DNA of 64,000 nt from Cunninghamia lanceolata (GCA_027924645.1 BSBN01001250.1:20310001-20374000); one strand, 5' to 3'. Shown: positions 45,521 to 58,023, numbered from the stretch's first letter. The notes: generated from the sequence alone by a model not told the origin. Program-made: numbers and translations.

Positions 45521-45883
45521 TCATCAATAACAGATAAAACAAAATGAAAATTAAAACCATGGGGATGATACCTTTGTCCTTGCCTTCTTTCTCACACCAA
45601 TTTCCATAGATTGGAGTATGAGGTTCTTAGTTTTGTGGTTCACCCTCTTCTATTAATTGTATTAAGATACAAATTCACTTCATTATTTTAATCATAATGG
45701 GGTATACATCCATAAGGGTGTAAAACAAGAAAAGTATACAACACATCTAACAATGATGCTACAATTTATATATAGTAATAATATTCTACTACAACCCATT
45801 GAGTATTTATACTAAAAGATTATAATTATGTCATATATAATGTTTGTATCAAGCAATACAAAATTTAGTTATATATAACTTGA
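45521..45883. other. Unassigned AT-rich DNA
   Basis: No feature recognised. A short phrase, GTATACAACACATCTAACAA, is shared with the repeats at 53862 and 54023. Confidence 0.35.
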
Positions 45884-45887
45884 TCGA

Positions 45888-46874
45888 GGGTCATCCCACA
45901 ATAATGGGTTACACTTTTTGGCCAAACGTGACATTGAAATCAATATTTTGAACTAAATCTTCACTTTCTGGCACCTATAACCGCTAAACCGTTAGGAATT
46001 TGAAGATGATGTGAACTAGTGATTTGTGAGATTTTTTTTGCAGATTCTAAATATATATTTTTTTAAAAAAATGGAGTTAAATTGTAAAACTTTTTGCATC
46101 TCCTTTGATAGCTATTTTTTAATAGTAAACAACATTTTTTTAAAGTGATGTGTATTCTGTAGCACATAACTTTTTTTCTACAAAGGATAAAATTCTGATT
46201 CTTTTGAATTTAGATTGGTGACACCGATATATAGGGCATGCATTTGGTTTTATAATGTTTTGTTGAACATTTTTTTTAATTAAGTTTTGAAGTCAAACCA
46301 ATTATAATTTAGACATAGGCGTATTCTGTAAAACATAACTTTTTTTGTATGTATCAAAATTCATTTTTTTTGTTGAAACAAGGACATCAATACCTAGGGA
46401 ATAGATATTTTTCAGAATTTTTGTTCACTAATTTACTAATTTTCCATGTGTGTAGAACAGAGAACTTGATGTTCAGTGAAAAACCTACATTCACAAGACA
46501 TAATAAATAAATACAATAATCAAATCAAATATATTTAAAATTATACTTTTTGGGAAGATTATAATAAGGACTACATACTTACAAAACATAAATTTTAAAT
46601 GAATTCATTTGATCCCCCAAAAGGTAAATCAAAAGTGGTTTTTTATTAGCATTTTGATAGGTGTAGAGGAGACTCCATTATAGGTATGGTTTAAAACTAG
46701 CGGGGTTCTATTCAAGGGGGTTTGAATCTAATGGGGTTTGATCAAACCCTCTTCAATTAAAATCCTTTAAATGGAACCTTTCAATGCTTAAATCATTATA
46801 TTTTCTAAAAATGTGTGATTTCAGCAAAAATCAGGATGTCCCAGAAAGTGTAACCCATTATTGTGGCAGCACCC
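45888..46874. mobile_element. 987-bp terminal-inverted-repeat element, related to 34203-35238
   Basis: Ends are GGGT...ACCC with ~33-bp arms (45888-45920 and 46842-46874) that agree except near positions 5-9; both contain ACAATAATGGGTTACACTTT. Flanks are TCGA and TCAA, a 4-bp duplication with one CpG-type change. It shares with the 1,036-bp element the GGGT ends, the size, the 4-bp duplication, the subterminal motif CACTTTTTGGCCAAA and an AAAAATCAGG word near the right arm. No transposase ORF. Confidence 0.75.
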
Positions 46875-46878
46875 TCAA

Positions 46879-47985
46879 GTGACTATAAATAATTGTCAAA
46901 GGTGTGTATGATGCATTTTGAAATGGTTGCACTATGAATTTGGAAAATATTTGTAGTGCTTTGGCATGTCAGTTGTAGTGACTATGTTTTGAAAGTTTTC
47001 CTATTGAAAATATTTCTAATTTAATGTTACATCACAATGTTATTTGAAAAGGTGGTTTGTTAATGATATGTATCAATTGTATTGAGAGGGTTTGTGTACT
47101 ATTGTATTCCACATCTATTCAACAATACAATAGTTTTGTTAGGACTAGGGGACTAGGTGTGTTGTATAACTTGCAAGTCTTAGTTCTACTTAGAATTATT
47201 TAATATTTATAATATTGTAAATAATTACGCTCACATGAAAAAGGGTGTCGAACTTGGGTAGAATCATATAGATTCCATAAGGTGTTCTTTGCCACATGCC
47301 TTTAGTCTTATGATAGTTGTAAGAATGATTGATTTGGGGGTTATTTAGTGAACTTGGACTAGCATCTTTGACTATTTTATAAGTATGATTATTACTTCAT
47401 GGTGGGATGCTTGGGAGACACACTTGGACCCCATGGTCATAGGGGTCAAACTAGTGAAATTGGGAGTTACATTCTATCTTGAGAGGAGCATATTTTGGAT
47501 GTGTGGGATTGGAATTTGACTATGAGACTTGGGTGCACATTTTGGACACATATTTTGGTTTAATGATTTTAGGAAACCATTTGGCCTATATATTGAGGGA
47601 TTAGGATGGAGATCATATATCATATTTTCTATGTTGTTATGATGTTGAAATTCCTCTAGATTATAGAGTGTTAATCTCATTGAAGATTTGAGTTTAGAGT
47701 GTATTGTAACTAATATTGTTGTTGATAATGCTTTGTTTTAGTGCTTTAAAGTCTATTTTTTCCCTTTGGAAGATTCTCCCAAGTGAAGTATATTAGTGTC
47801 ACTCTTGTGTGGTTGTGTTTTTTCACATGTTGTTACTTTGTTGAAATTTATAATAGATTTGTTAACTCTCAAAACATATCTTTGAAGGATTAAGTGGAAA
47901 GTATTTACATGTATTTTTCATTTAGTATTTGAGATTTGTCTTGAGTTTAGGTGATAGTGTTTGCTTATGGGTGTGCTCTCCTTTC
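46879..47985 (+). repeat. Probable decayed LTR upstream of a copia gag relic
   Basis: Gene-free. It ends just before a degenerate copia primer-binding site, so much of it is probably LTR. No partner LTR was identified. Confidence 0.4.
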
Positions 47986-47991
47986 ATTTTC

Positions 47992-48006
47992 TATTAGAGC
48001 CTGGCC
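47992..48006 (+). other. Degenerate copia primer-binding site
   Basis: TATTAGAGCCTGGCC corresponds to TATCAGAGCTTGGCC at 37708-37722 with two substitutions, in the same relation to the gag start that follows. Confidence 0.6.
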
Positions 48007-48120
48007 ATCTTGTTAGATCTATGAGAGGAGTAGGTTTATTTATATTAATCCTTGTTTATGTGGGGTTTTATTGCATTGATCTTATTTTCAAGAGACAAAT
48101 ATTATACACATAAAGAATGG

Positions 48121-49250
48121 AGGTGGAGAGGTTGAATGGAACTAATTTATGGGTTGCAATTGCAGATAAAAACTCTCTAGAATGAAAGATGAGGACTAGC
48201 TAGTTGCTGATAGAAAGGAAGTAACCTTATTAGGATTTGCCTTGTGGATTTAGTGATTCTAAATGTTTCAAGAGAAACCACCACAAAAAATCCTTAAGAT
48301 AAGTTAGAGGATTCATATCAAACAAATGCCCTTATAAATAATATTTTTCTATGGAAGAAGCTTTATTCTTTGAAGATGGATGATGGTGATTCAGTGATGG
48401 AGAACCTAAATGAGTTTAACACCTTGGAATCAGTTGGTGTCTATTGATGTGAAGATGAATGAGGAGGATTAGCGTATAACCCTCTTATGTTATTTACTTG
48501 ATAGTTGGGAAAATCTTGTGCTGGAAATTAGTAGCATCATCTCGAAGCTTAAGCTTGACAAGGTGGTTGGTTAATTATTGTTTTGAGGATATGAAGCATA
48601 AGATTTGTGAGTCTATCAAAGATGCCTTGACTATGAGAGATTATTCCATGAATAAGGGGAAACATAAGAAAATTGACAAGTGTGTGAAGTCTAAGGGGAG
48701 ATCTATGATTCCTTATAGGTCTAAGGTGAAGTGTTGAAATTATGAAAAGATTGGGCATATGAAAAGGAGTGCAAGGAGAAGAAGGCCAAGAAGGATTCTG
48801 ATGATGAATTAGACTTGGGATGAATCCATGATGATGGTGGTGATGTGTTTTTTGTAACATCTATTTTGCATGCATGTGATGATGCATGATATATTGAGTT
48901 TGGAGTATCTTCCATGTGATTCCTCATCAAGAGTTGTTCATTGACTATGAGAGTTGTAATGGTAGAGAGATGCACTTGGGTGATGACCCAACTCATTAGA
49001 TTGTGGATTGAATAAGAGCCAGGATTTTTCTCTTAGATGGGAGAAGAATGTACCTAATTGGTGTTCAACATGTTCCTAAGTTGACAAACAACCTATTATA
49101 TGTAAGCTCTATGATTTGGGTGAACATGTCACTTTTAACAAGGAAGAGTGTAAGATAATGTTTAGGAATATAGTGTTGGAAACTAGAGTCCATGATGAGA
49201 CTCTATAAGTTAGATGCAATACTACAATGATGAGGTTGATCACTACCTCA
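48121..49250 (+). pseudogene. gag: Copia gag and protease relic
   Basis: Begins MEVERLNGTNLWVAI; fragments in shifting frames include KKLYSLKMDDGDSVMENLNE-like readings near 48350, DSWENLVLEISSIISKLKL and a knuckle remnant NYEKIGHMKRE with first and third positions altered. Protease-side fragments such as RMYLIGVQHVPKLTNNLLYV follow near 49050. Parallel to 37823-38880 of the full copia element but far more decayed; integrase, RT and RNase H are absent. Confidence 0.65.
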
Positions 49251-50660
49251 TGAAATCCCTAGAAAAAGTAATCCTCTTTCCCCCCGTTTAACCCATTTCA
49301 CGTGGAAGCTAATGCTTGTATAGAGATTATTATTTGTTTGAAGTAGAAATAAAATGTATATTTTGGTTTGGTATTGATTGTCTAATGAAACAGAATTGTT
49401 GAGGAAATGTTTGTATAAAAGTCATGTTTTTGATAAAGTAGGACAATTTTGATGGATTTTGAAGAAGGAACCTCTTAGGTCTAGGACCTCATGTTCTAAT
49501 GGCATCTTGAGTATATTTGGAACTCCTTAAAGCTCTGGGGATAGTCATACCAACTTCAAAAGTGTTAAGCTCTAGAGAAAGCACAATTGTAAACTCTGGA
49601 ACCTTCAACTCTACAGAGAAAGAGTAAAGCCAACAGAAAATTTCCAAAAGTTCATGCCTATTCCCTACAAAAATATAGTAGTCACTTGATGCAACAATCA
49701 ACCATCCTCCAATATATTAATTATTAGGAATAACTCCCAGCATGACATGAGGAAAACTCATAATAGGAGTAGTTATCATGGAATTTAACTTTCACTTTGC
49801 ATGTCAAAGACTTTGTATTAATTGAGAAACAACTAATGTATTTATTTTTTAGTTAGAAGTTTTAGTTGGACTATGACAACATGTGTGCATTTTTTGGCAT
49901 GATGTTGTTCTGTAGAAATGTTTGTAGGAAAATTAAAGAAGGGGATAGATATAGAGACCAAAGTAGTAGTTTTTAATTTATTTTTATCTGGTTATCTGAG
50001 TATTGGAAGTGAAAACTTTAAATGCATATATTCTAAGTTTAATGACTATGAAATAGTTTTGCATATGTTTTTTGTGAGTTACAAGTGTTGAATGTGATTA
50101 TTTTGAGAATGTTCCACTCTTTAGAGGAGTTGACCACTTAGATGGAGAAGAAGAACACGTGATTTTGTAGATAAGTTACTTTGTTTCTTCTATTGCATGC
50201 ATGTGTGTTCAATTGCTCCTTGCAAGTTATCCACACTTCGTTCACTTGCAGGTCATTTAGTATTATTAAATTATTGTCTGTGTGAAAATATTCTTTACAT
50301 TTAATTGTTATTAAAATTCTAGAAAATTATAAAATCTTTCTTTCAATTGTTGTAGTTTCCTTTCAACATAAGCATTGAATTTGTAAGCTAGTTCCTTTTA
50401 AAATAGTTATTTATTTTTAGCATAAGCATTTCTTTCTATAATTCAATTGTAGAATAGTTCTTTAAGTTCATTACTAGCTTAGTTACAATCATTTCTTTAA
50501 ATTTAATCTTTTTTAGTTAAAAGTGTGTAGGTTTACTTTGAGAAAGTAGGAAAACTACTAGGTAAAGATTCCCCAACTACCCTATTGTAGATAGCCTTCG
50601 GACAACACCCGAGTTGACACAAGATATTTATTTGTTAAAGTGTGAGATTCAATGATGTCT
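49251..50660 (+). repeat. Gene-free DNA, probably the 5' LTR of the element below
   Basis: No protein recognised. It ends GATGTCTCATCA immediately before a primer-binding-site remnant, so its right part is likely an LTR of a second gypsy type. Confidence 0.4.
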
Positions 50661-50670
50661 CATCACTTTT

Positions 50671-50688
50671 TGGCATCATTATCGGGGG
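50671..50688 (+). other. Degenerate primer-binding site of a Tat/Athila-like gypsy element
   Basis: TGGCATCATTATCGGGGG matches the plant Tat/Athila-type PBS TGGCGCCGTTGCCGGGGA with mostly C-to-T or G-to-A changes. It lies within a few bases of an LTR-type CATCA end. Confidence 0.65.
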
Positions 50689-50978
50689 CTAGGTATTTCT
50701 GTTATTAGAGTAATAGTTAGGTGATCCAAATCTAGTAGTGTTTTAGTAAGAAGAGTTCTATTGTGGACACACCTCTCTGGACTACATGGTTAGGTAAAGG
50801 GATTTACATTGTAGGTTTACAACAAAGAATCCCCAACCTCAAACATCAACAACAAAACCTATAGGGAAAGTAGTTTTAGGAGAAGAACCTAGCAAACAAC
50901 ATTACTCGAGACCAACCTGAAACTTCTCAATAAGCCCTAGAAATTAAACAAGCAAGGGTTTATATTCTAGAGGGAATA

Positions 50979-51074
50979 ATGGATAACCATAATAGACATA
51001 AGGAGAGAAGGGTATAGAGAACATTCACCTATCTAATAAATTTAAACCCTCGTGAAGAAGCTCCCAAGAAAAAA

Positions 51075-51148
<74 letters not shown>

Positions 51149-52680
51149 CATTACCTCTAAGGACCCTAATCAATTCCTCTTTGAATTCAAGGTCCTCTAT
51201 CAAACTTATGCCTATTAAACTGACAATAAAAAACTTAAGTTGTTTCCTTCCATATTAAAGGACTTGGCAATGTGTTGGTTCATGAGACTAACCTCTAGGT
51301 CCATTAATTTATGAGATGAGATGGAGACAACATTTCTAGATAAATAACAAGACTATTGTTGGGTGAGGGATAGAAATGAGAAGATTTTTTTCTTAAAGTT
51401 GAAAGAGGATGAGAGTATGGAAGACTATACAGGCATGTTCCTCTTTGTCCTAAGGTGATGTGGAGATGTGTTGAGTCTTGAACTTATTAATATAATATTC
51501 TTAAGAGGTCTAGAGAAAATGGGATGCCAGAAAGTTAATTCTCCTAGATATCTCTAAATTGTGTAGAAATTATTCAAGAACAAGAGACAGAGTCTAGAAG
51601 TCTAACTTGGTAAAGGGTAATAACAAAATAGGACAACTAATGGAAGAACTTGCAATTGAAAATAGATATTCTAGTCCAATTGAATACCACATTGGATGGA
51701 ATGCAAGTTAGAAACAACAATATAGAAACCCTTTCCATTTACTATCCTAGGTGAAGGAACAAACATCTTTTGTGAGAATGCCCCTAAGATAAAATAGATA
51801 TCTTCCAAGTTTGTAACAAAAACCATCCCACAGACTAGTATGAGATTTTACAAATAATTAAAAATTCTAAGAAAAAGACTCATCCAGTTGAAGAAGAATT
51901 AAATTACAATTGGACAAGGATAGGGATTTTTTTTCTATATAGTCAAAATTCAAATCAATCCTCTTGGCACCCGCCAATAAACTGGAATAATACCCCTTGG
52001 TCTACACCATGGTCTGATCCTTAAGCACCATAATAATGGGGACCCTGAGAAATGGACCAATCATCCTTGGTCTAGTTTCTAATGACCTAATCAACTACAA
52101 CAACCATGGTATTCCCCAAATGTAGTACCTCATTAGAACCCTCCATATAACCAATTTTTCCAAGGACAACAACACATGCAAAATCAATAGCAGAATATAC
52201 TACCCCCATGTCAAAACATACCAAATTAATCCCAAATGAATGTAGTCACATAGCCTCAACTTCCTACCCAACCTATAGCAAATCCTAAAAATAATAGATA
52301 GGTTGCCCTTGTCTATTCTATTGAACAATAAAATAGGGCTAGGATTAACACCATACACTGTGGAAGCATCCAACTATGATCAAGGAAAACTTTATACCCA
52401 TTGGTTGGGCCATATCAAATAGCATAAATCTTTGATAATTGAGTTGTTTGGCTGACCTCCATTGATAGAGACACTAGAATGCTACTAGTAAATGGGAATA
52501 GATAGTGTTTGTATAAAAAACCAGCAAGTAAGGAGGATTTTATTAGAATGGTCTAGGCCAAGTTGGATCTTTATTGTGTGAAGGGGTATTCCTCTTCTTT
52601 CACAATAAAAAATTTGAATAGTACATGTAGGAATAAGCAGGAGAGTTGAAAACTAGTTCATGGTAGCTCTTCTGCATCAT
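50979..52680 (+). pseudogene. gag: Gag relic of a Tat/Athila-like gypsy element
   Basis: From ATG 50979 the reading is MDNHNRHKERRV, then a (TC)n run, then a gag domain across ~51145-51500: FEFKVLYQTYAY, KKLKLFPSILKDLAMCWFMR, LTSRSI, the segment DEMETTFLDK and KEDESMEDYTGMF. The order F-LFPxLKxxAxxWFM-DEM-F-KYQDYC is that of large plant gypsy Gags. Multiple stops and the microsatellite disrupt it. The part after ~51600 gives only isolated fragments; no protease, RT or integrase was seen before the LTR-like fragment at 52976. Confidence 0.65.
51077..51144 (+). repeat. (TC)34 microsatellite
   Basis: Uninterrupted TC dinucleotides for 68 bases, inside the gag relic. It creates a spurious Ser/Leu ORF at 51052-51258. 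Confidence 0.97.
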
Positions 52681-52975
52681 TCATAAAAAAATCTAACTTT
52701 GAAGTCATTTCCGAAGCCTTTTACTCCAAGAGACATCTTCAAAGCCATTCTTCATTCCTTTCATTCAATTCTTAAAAGCATCTTTTAGGGTCATATCATT
52801 CCATCTCCACTAAAGATAGTTCATTTTCAACCCTTTAGAGCATCCTTTCAATGATTCTCCTAAAGTCATTTTGTTTCATTCGTCAGAGTATCCTTTTAGT
52901 GATACTTCTAGAGATGTTCATTGAATTCTAGATGGCACTCTACAATGTTGCTCAGTGAATCTGAACTAGAACTCT

Positions 52976-53149
52976 GATGCACCTGAAATGAAATTGAAAC
53001 CTAAATATGTCTTTGTAGTGGGAAGTATACTTTGGGGTGAGAGTGTAAATGACTGGAGCATTATTATAAACCTACAAAACAACAAAAAATGTGAAAGAAA
53101 ATAATTTTGGTTGATACAAGACTACTCATACCCTAGATGCTCCTACATC
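52976..53149 (-). repeat. LTR end fragment matching 44771-44943
   Basis: Shares GAAACCTAAATATG, a GGTGAGAGT...ACTGGAGC block and CCTAGA-GCTCCTACATC with 44771-44943. Probably a truncated copy of the same LTR family. Confidence 0.7.
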
Positions 53150-53860
53150 TATGCACCCAAATTTTACATCTACAATGCAAAATTTGTGCTATTGGGTGAT
53201 TGAAAATCTCCATCCATGTATAAGTTGCTTTTGGTCACTTGTATCTATCTCTAGTTTTCAGTTTATGATTTTCCATGTTTTGTTGAGCTTTGCATGTAGA
53301 TCATATCTCAACCTTATCTACACCTTTACTACCTCTTTTCACTCATATATTTGCTTGTTCAAACTTTTCTTGAGTAAAGTTTCTTCCCATAACTCCTTTT
53401 CTTCTATATTTTAGAGGAAAAGTCCCAGTGGCAATTCTAAAGAGAAACAATATAGATAAACATATGCAAGAGAAGTAATGCTAACACAATATGAAATGTA
53501 CTAGAAAGGAAATGATGACACTCTCACTATTTAACAAGATTATTTACTGTAGGAAATTCAAAGAAAGCACTCACTTACTATATTAAATTATCCATTCACA
53601 ATACATTAAGATATTTCATTGTGAGTATATATAGACATAACACTATAGGAATTTGTTGAGTGGTAATTATAATACAATGGGTATAAAACCATGGGCCAAA
53701 AAACACCTACAAGGGCACCCAAAAAATCCTGAGGGTTGCCACTACCAAACCCCCACATAAGGGGCCACTAGCCCCCCATCATCCCCAACTATGGTGATGA
53801 ACAAACCCCACTAATTTTGGCAAAGAGTATAGTCTATAAGAGTTGTAAAATATGAAAAGT
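53150..53860. other. Unassigned DNA
   Basis: No recognisable gene or repeat. C-rich phrases near 53700-53820 (CCCCCACATAAGGGGCC) recall 54420-54520. Confidence 0.35.
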
Positions 53861-53861
53861 A

Positions 53862-54125
53862 TACAACACATATCCAACAAGCTATAATCCTTATTCTTGT
53901 AGTTTACATGGAATTACAAATATTCTAGAAAAAGCTCCAAATAGTCTAAATAAAACTGGAAATAAAAATAACCAAATTAAGATTCACTGCTTAAGAGCAA
54001 GGATTGTAAATCATGTAAACTATACAACACATATCCAACAATCTACAAGCCTTATTCATATAGTTTGTATGGAATTGCAAATATTTTAGAAAACCTTCTA
54101 AATACTCTAAATAGACCTAGGAAAA
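53862..54125 (+). repeat. Two-copy direct duplication, period about 161 bp
   Basis: TACAACACATATCCAACAA begins at 53862 and again at 54023. The ~105 bases after each match, ending near AAATAAAACTGG and AAATAGACCTAGG. Non-coding. Confidence 0.8.
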
Positions 54126-54443
54126 AAAGAAATAAAAATTAAAATGGTTATTATTCATACTGAAAACAAAGATGGCATTCAATGAAATGCTCCTTTTACA
54201 TTTTCTAGAGTGAAAGACAATACAAATGCATATAGGTAATTCAAATGTTTCCCAATCATGTAAAAGGATCCTGATTTTCATATAAAATATATAATGACAC
54301 ACTTACAATACTACAAAATTTTAAGATTTTTTTTACAAAACTAGTTCATCGTATCAAGCAACTCTATACAATATAATAAAATTTCTATTAATTATACGGG
54401 AGTATTTATCAACACATTAGTCCTCACCCCCCCTCCCAAAAAC

Positions 54444-54473
54444 ATAATAATAATAATAATAATTCTTAAGGTT
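54444..54473 (+). repeat. (ATA)n microsatellite
   Basis: About ten ATA/AAT trinucleotides in a row. Confidence 0.85.
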
Positions 54474-54479
54474 TCCCAC

Positions 54480-55057
54480 CAGCAAACCCCTACTAACCCC
54501 TCGTACCCCAAACCATCCAGTGGTGCAAGGTGTTCTGTATAGAAAGGGAGTAAAATTATAAACAAATTCGGCCAACAAAGTGGGGATTATTTTTGTTAAA
54601 TAGCGGTTTAGCTGAAATGAAAGGTCAAGAAGAAGAAAAGATCATATGCGAGTCTGAAAGGTCTTTTCATTTCCTTTAGTTGTGAAATTGATTCAACCAG
54701 TCAATTCTTCTTCATATATCTATAAATATATGTTTCAGAGGGCTTAGACAATCAAAGAATTACTGGCAACCTGTACTCTATTAACTGCCATCAACTTGAC
54801 TATGTTCTGCCATTATCAAGCTCATATGCATCATCAGTTTTGAATTCATTTCTTTGAATTGCTTATTAACATGATCAATAGTTTTGTGCATTTACCCAAT
54901 AATTTGTTAATTGCCTCGTACTCACTAACATAATTTTAATTTGCATGTTTGTAATTAACAGTCTATTTCAGATTTTGCATGGTCAGTGTTTGACAAAAGG
55001 ATAGACTACAAACTGAGAGAATTGAGACAAATATTGCACGAATATATTAACTGGTTA
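54480..55057. other. Unassigned, possibly low-copy DNA
   Basis: No gene identified. A TATA-like ATCTATAAATATATG lies near 54719-54733, with nothing recognisable downstream. Confidence 0.3.
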
Positions 55058-55440
55058 ATTGGTTTCATCGATCCCTCCAAACTCTGATTCTCACTTCTAA
55101 TGTGTTGGAAAGTCGTTTGATACATTAAATTGATCATATATCACTTGAACTCCCATTTGATTGACATCACAAATCACTGTGCATCTTGTTTGGAAGTAGT
55201 TTGCCATCCTAATCTGTACACTTCTCATTTCTAATGAGAATCTTTTGCCATGTTAGACTTATCGTACCTCACTTGCATTCGATTTGATTGACATCAGACA
55301 TCAATAAACATCTTGTTTGGAAGTAGTTTGCTGTCCTATTCTGTATACTTCTCAATTCTAGGTAATGAGTGATAAAAGGTATTTTAGTACATTACTGCAT
55401 TCCATATGATTAGCATCACACATTATTGAACTGTTGACGT
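55058..55440 (+). repeat. Three-copy tandem repeat, period about 127 bp
   Basis: The phrase CTTGTTTGGAAGTAGTTTG starts at 55185 and 55312. The companion phrases TTGATTGACATCA and CACTTCTAATG/CACTTCTCATTTCTAATG extend the pattern to a first, diverged unit from about 55058. Units differ by several substitutions. No ORF. Confidence 0.75.
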
Positions 55441-56814
55441 CTCTTTCGTGTTTGGCTGGTTTGAATGAGCAGACGTACCACTCAGATCAACAATGGAAAG
55501 ATAAGTTGGTGTGGGACATGACCAATAGATCAATCTTTGGGTTAAGGGCGGCTTCCTATTTATTTAGCTTACAGCTGATTCATAAAAAAGGGAGAAGAAG
55601 TGCTTAAATCAAATTACAAAAGTAAAAAGGTCTTAAGCCAAAAGAGATTTCTTCACATGTTCAGATAGAGATTTACGATAAAAGGGGAACAACCACAGTA
55701 ATCACAATATTTCATGTATATCAACAATGAGTCAAAAAAAATTTAGAATAACAGCTTCATAAATTGATGGTGCAACATAGTTTATCATTAGAAATAAATA
55801 CAGAGATCTTCTTGTACTGAACATAAGAAAATGAAGAAAAGTTAATACATCAGGGTCAAAAGCTCAGCTATATGAACAAGTACCCCTCAAAAAGGCCCGT
55901 TAGTCACTATATATAGAAGGATAGTTATGACTCATCATATTATCTTCTAGATTTGCTCCTTGAGAACCTCTAGGTTGTTGGGAAGATACACACAATATCT
56001 GATGATGATTTTTGCTTCTTTAATTCCTTTGCTTCAAATGATCTAAGGGAAGATCGAGATATCCTTCAGTAATGACTCACATTACCAGTGAGTCATTATA
56101 TAGATCTCATTTGTTGTTGGAATGAATTAGCGGAATGGTTAAAGCACACATTGTTTGTTTTCATCCATTGTTTGATTTATGTTGTAGGGTAAGCAATCAA
56201 AGAGTCCCTTGTTTGTTGTTCACTCATTTGTTTTAAGTTTTTCCCTTTAATTGAGTACTCCTTTGTGTGATTGTTCTTTGTTTTAGAACCAGCCTTCTTC
56301 ATGCCTAAACTTGCCCATCTTATGTGTCGAAAAATAGTGCCTTGTTTCTTCATCTTAAGATTTAGCTTGCCTAACTAGTATCTTTAAAATAAGATAAAAA
56401 ATAATAAAGAAATATGATGAAATAAAATAATAATTAGGAAAAACTAGCATCTTTCATCATTCACTACCTTGCCTTTATCCTTGTGATAAGAGGATAATTA
56501 TGCAAGCCTTATAGAACCTTTTATATATGGCTATAATTCTTTGTGTCAAGAGCAAGCTTCAATAGCATCTCGTACTAGCATACAAATTTGTGCCACTTCA
56601 TGCAATCATGCAAGCATCTACAACATCACAGATCACTACACCACTACATATGGACCTATATTTTTTTGCACACCACGTGGAGGTCATGCCTGTAGTCAAT
56701 AGCCTTGCACATGTGGCATTTTGTCAAAATTACATCTACAAACCATAGATCTGGAACGTAACTATCAACATCTCAACCATTTGTAGTTGGAAGGTCAAGC
56801 AACATTGGTTATGG
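55441..56814. other. Unassigned, possibly low-copy DNA
   Basis: No protein or RNA gene recognised on either strand. AT-rich. Confidence 0.35.
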
Positions 56815-57690
56815 GGGTAAGTGCAAGAAGATGGGGGGCCAACAAGGGGTCTGAAGTGGCCACTTTTTTTTTTGAAATTAGGAAATACTGGCCTTGGATG
56901 AGAAATTGAGCATAGTTACACTCAAAATCTTAAGATGCAATAAAAACAATGTTCGTAGTGCTCCGAGTCTACTTTCTAAACTACTAATTTTTTTTTGAAA
57001 ATGGTATAGATTAAGGGGTTCAAAAGAGGGAGCCACAGAAATTGGTGTTGTTTCTGTCAAAAAAACATAACATAGCATGTTTTGTAGCTCCCTCAAAAGG
57101 TTAACTTTTTTTTGGTATTTTTAAAATCGTTTCAGTGAGAAATTAGCTAACAGCATATAGTTTATGTTTGATTTTTCTGATAATTTTTTAATGAATATTT
57201 GATTTTTTACTAATTTTCAAAGTGGACACATCCTGAAAAATAGAATTTTGGCCATGCTACCCCTATAAATTTTGAAAACGAATTGAAAATCATTTTTTTT
57301 AATATGTGTAGAATGGAGTCTAGTTTCTAAAAAAGTAATTTTTTTGAAATTTCAATGAATGGTTGGTTAATTTACAATGAAAAAAAGACCAAACACTAGT
57401 TTTTGCCCAAAAACAGACACACAAACAAAAGAAATTAAAGATGAAAGGCTTAACATTGTCAAAATGTGAAAAAAAATTACATCGTTAAATAGCTAAGAGA
57501 AAGCCTAACATTACCCAGGTGTTCAACCTTGAAACACGTGCAAATTTGAGCGTTAGCACCAACGAAATTATCTGAAATCATGTAGAATATGCAAAAACAC
57601 GTCTTTGGATGTTGGGAAGGCACTCCAAGCCTTTGGGTTGGAAATCCAAAGAAAATCCCAAGCCTAAGGCTTAGGATTCCCAAAGTAAAA
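56815..57690. other. AT-rich DNA with a TIR-element-like left end
   Basis: GGGTAAGTGCAAGAAGATGG at 56815 resembles the left arm of the element at 34203 (GGGTAAATGCACAAAGATGA), and GTGGCCACTTTTTTTTTG follows 45 bases later. No matching right arm was found, so this may be a truncated or larger relative. No gene. Confidence 0.35.
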
Positions 57691-57691
57691 T

Positions 57692-57725
57692 ATAACGTGA
57701 GCGCGTTATAATGCGCTCACGTTAT
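57692..57725. repeat. Perfect 13-bp-stem palindrome
   Basis: ATAACGTGAGCGC (57692-57704) and GCGCTCACGTTAT (57713-57725) are exact reverse complements around an 8-base spacer GTTATAAT. CpG-rich in an AT-rich setting. Confidence 0.95.
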
Positions 57726-57784
57726 GTTTTTTTTGCATTTTTTCCCTTTTCGCAAAATTTTGCCTGATGTTTGTCATATTTGAT

Positions 57785-57818
57785 ATAACGCGAACGTGTT
57801 ATAACACATTCGCGTTAT
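57785..57818. repeat. 34-bp palindrome, one mismatch
   Basis: ATAACGCGAA and TTCGCGTTAT enclose the palindrome GTGTTATAACAC, with a single C/A mismatch pair. Same ATAACG...GTTATA...CGTTAT layout as 57692-57725, about 60 bases away. Confidence 0.95.
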
Positions 57819-57855
57819 GTCTCCCTTAGAATGTTTTATGTTCAAGGTTATTAAG

Positions 57856-58021
57856 CATGTATGTATGTATGCTTGTATGTATGTATGTATGTATTGATGT
57901 ATGTATGTATGCCTATATGTATGTATGTATGCATGCTTGTATGTATGTATATATGTATGCATGTTTATATATATGTATGTATGTATGTATGCTTGTATGT
58001 ATGTATGTATGTATGTATGTA
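57856..58021 (+). repeat. (ATGT)n microsatellite
   Basis: Imperfect ATGT tetranucleotides with GCTT and GCAT interruptions over about 165 bases, ending at the start of the telomere-like block. Confidence 0.93.
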
Positions 58022-58023
58022 AG

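Noticed and set aside
51052..51258. ORF with a long Ser-Leu run
   Set aside because: It is produced by the (TC)34 microsatellite.
54719..54733. TATA-like sequence as a host gene promoter
   Set aside because: No downstream coding sequence or splice-compatible ORF was recognised; AT-rich DNA gives such motifs by chance.
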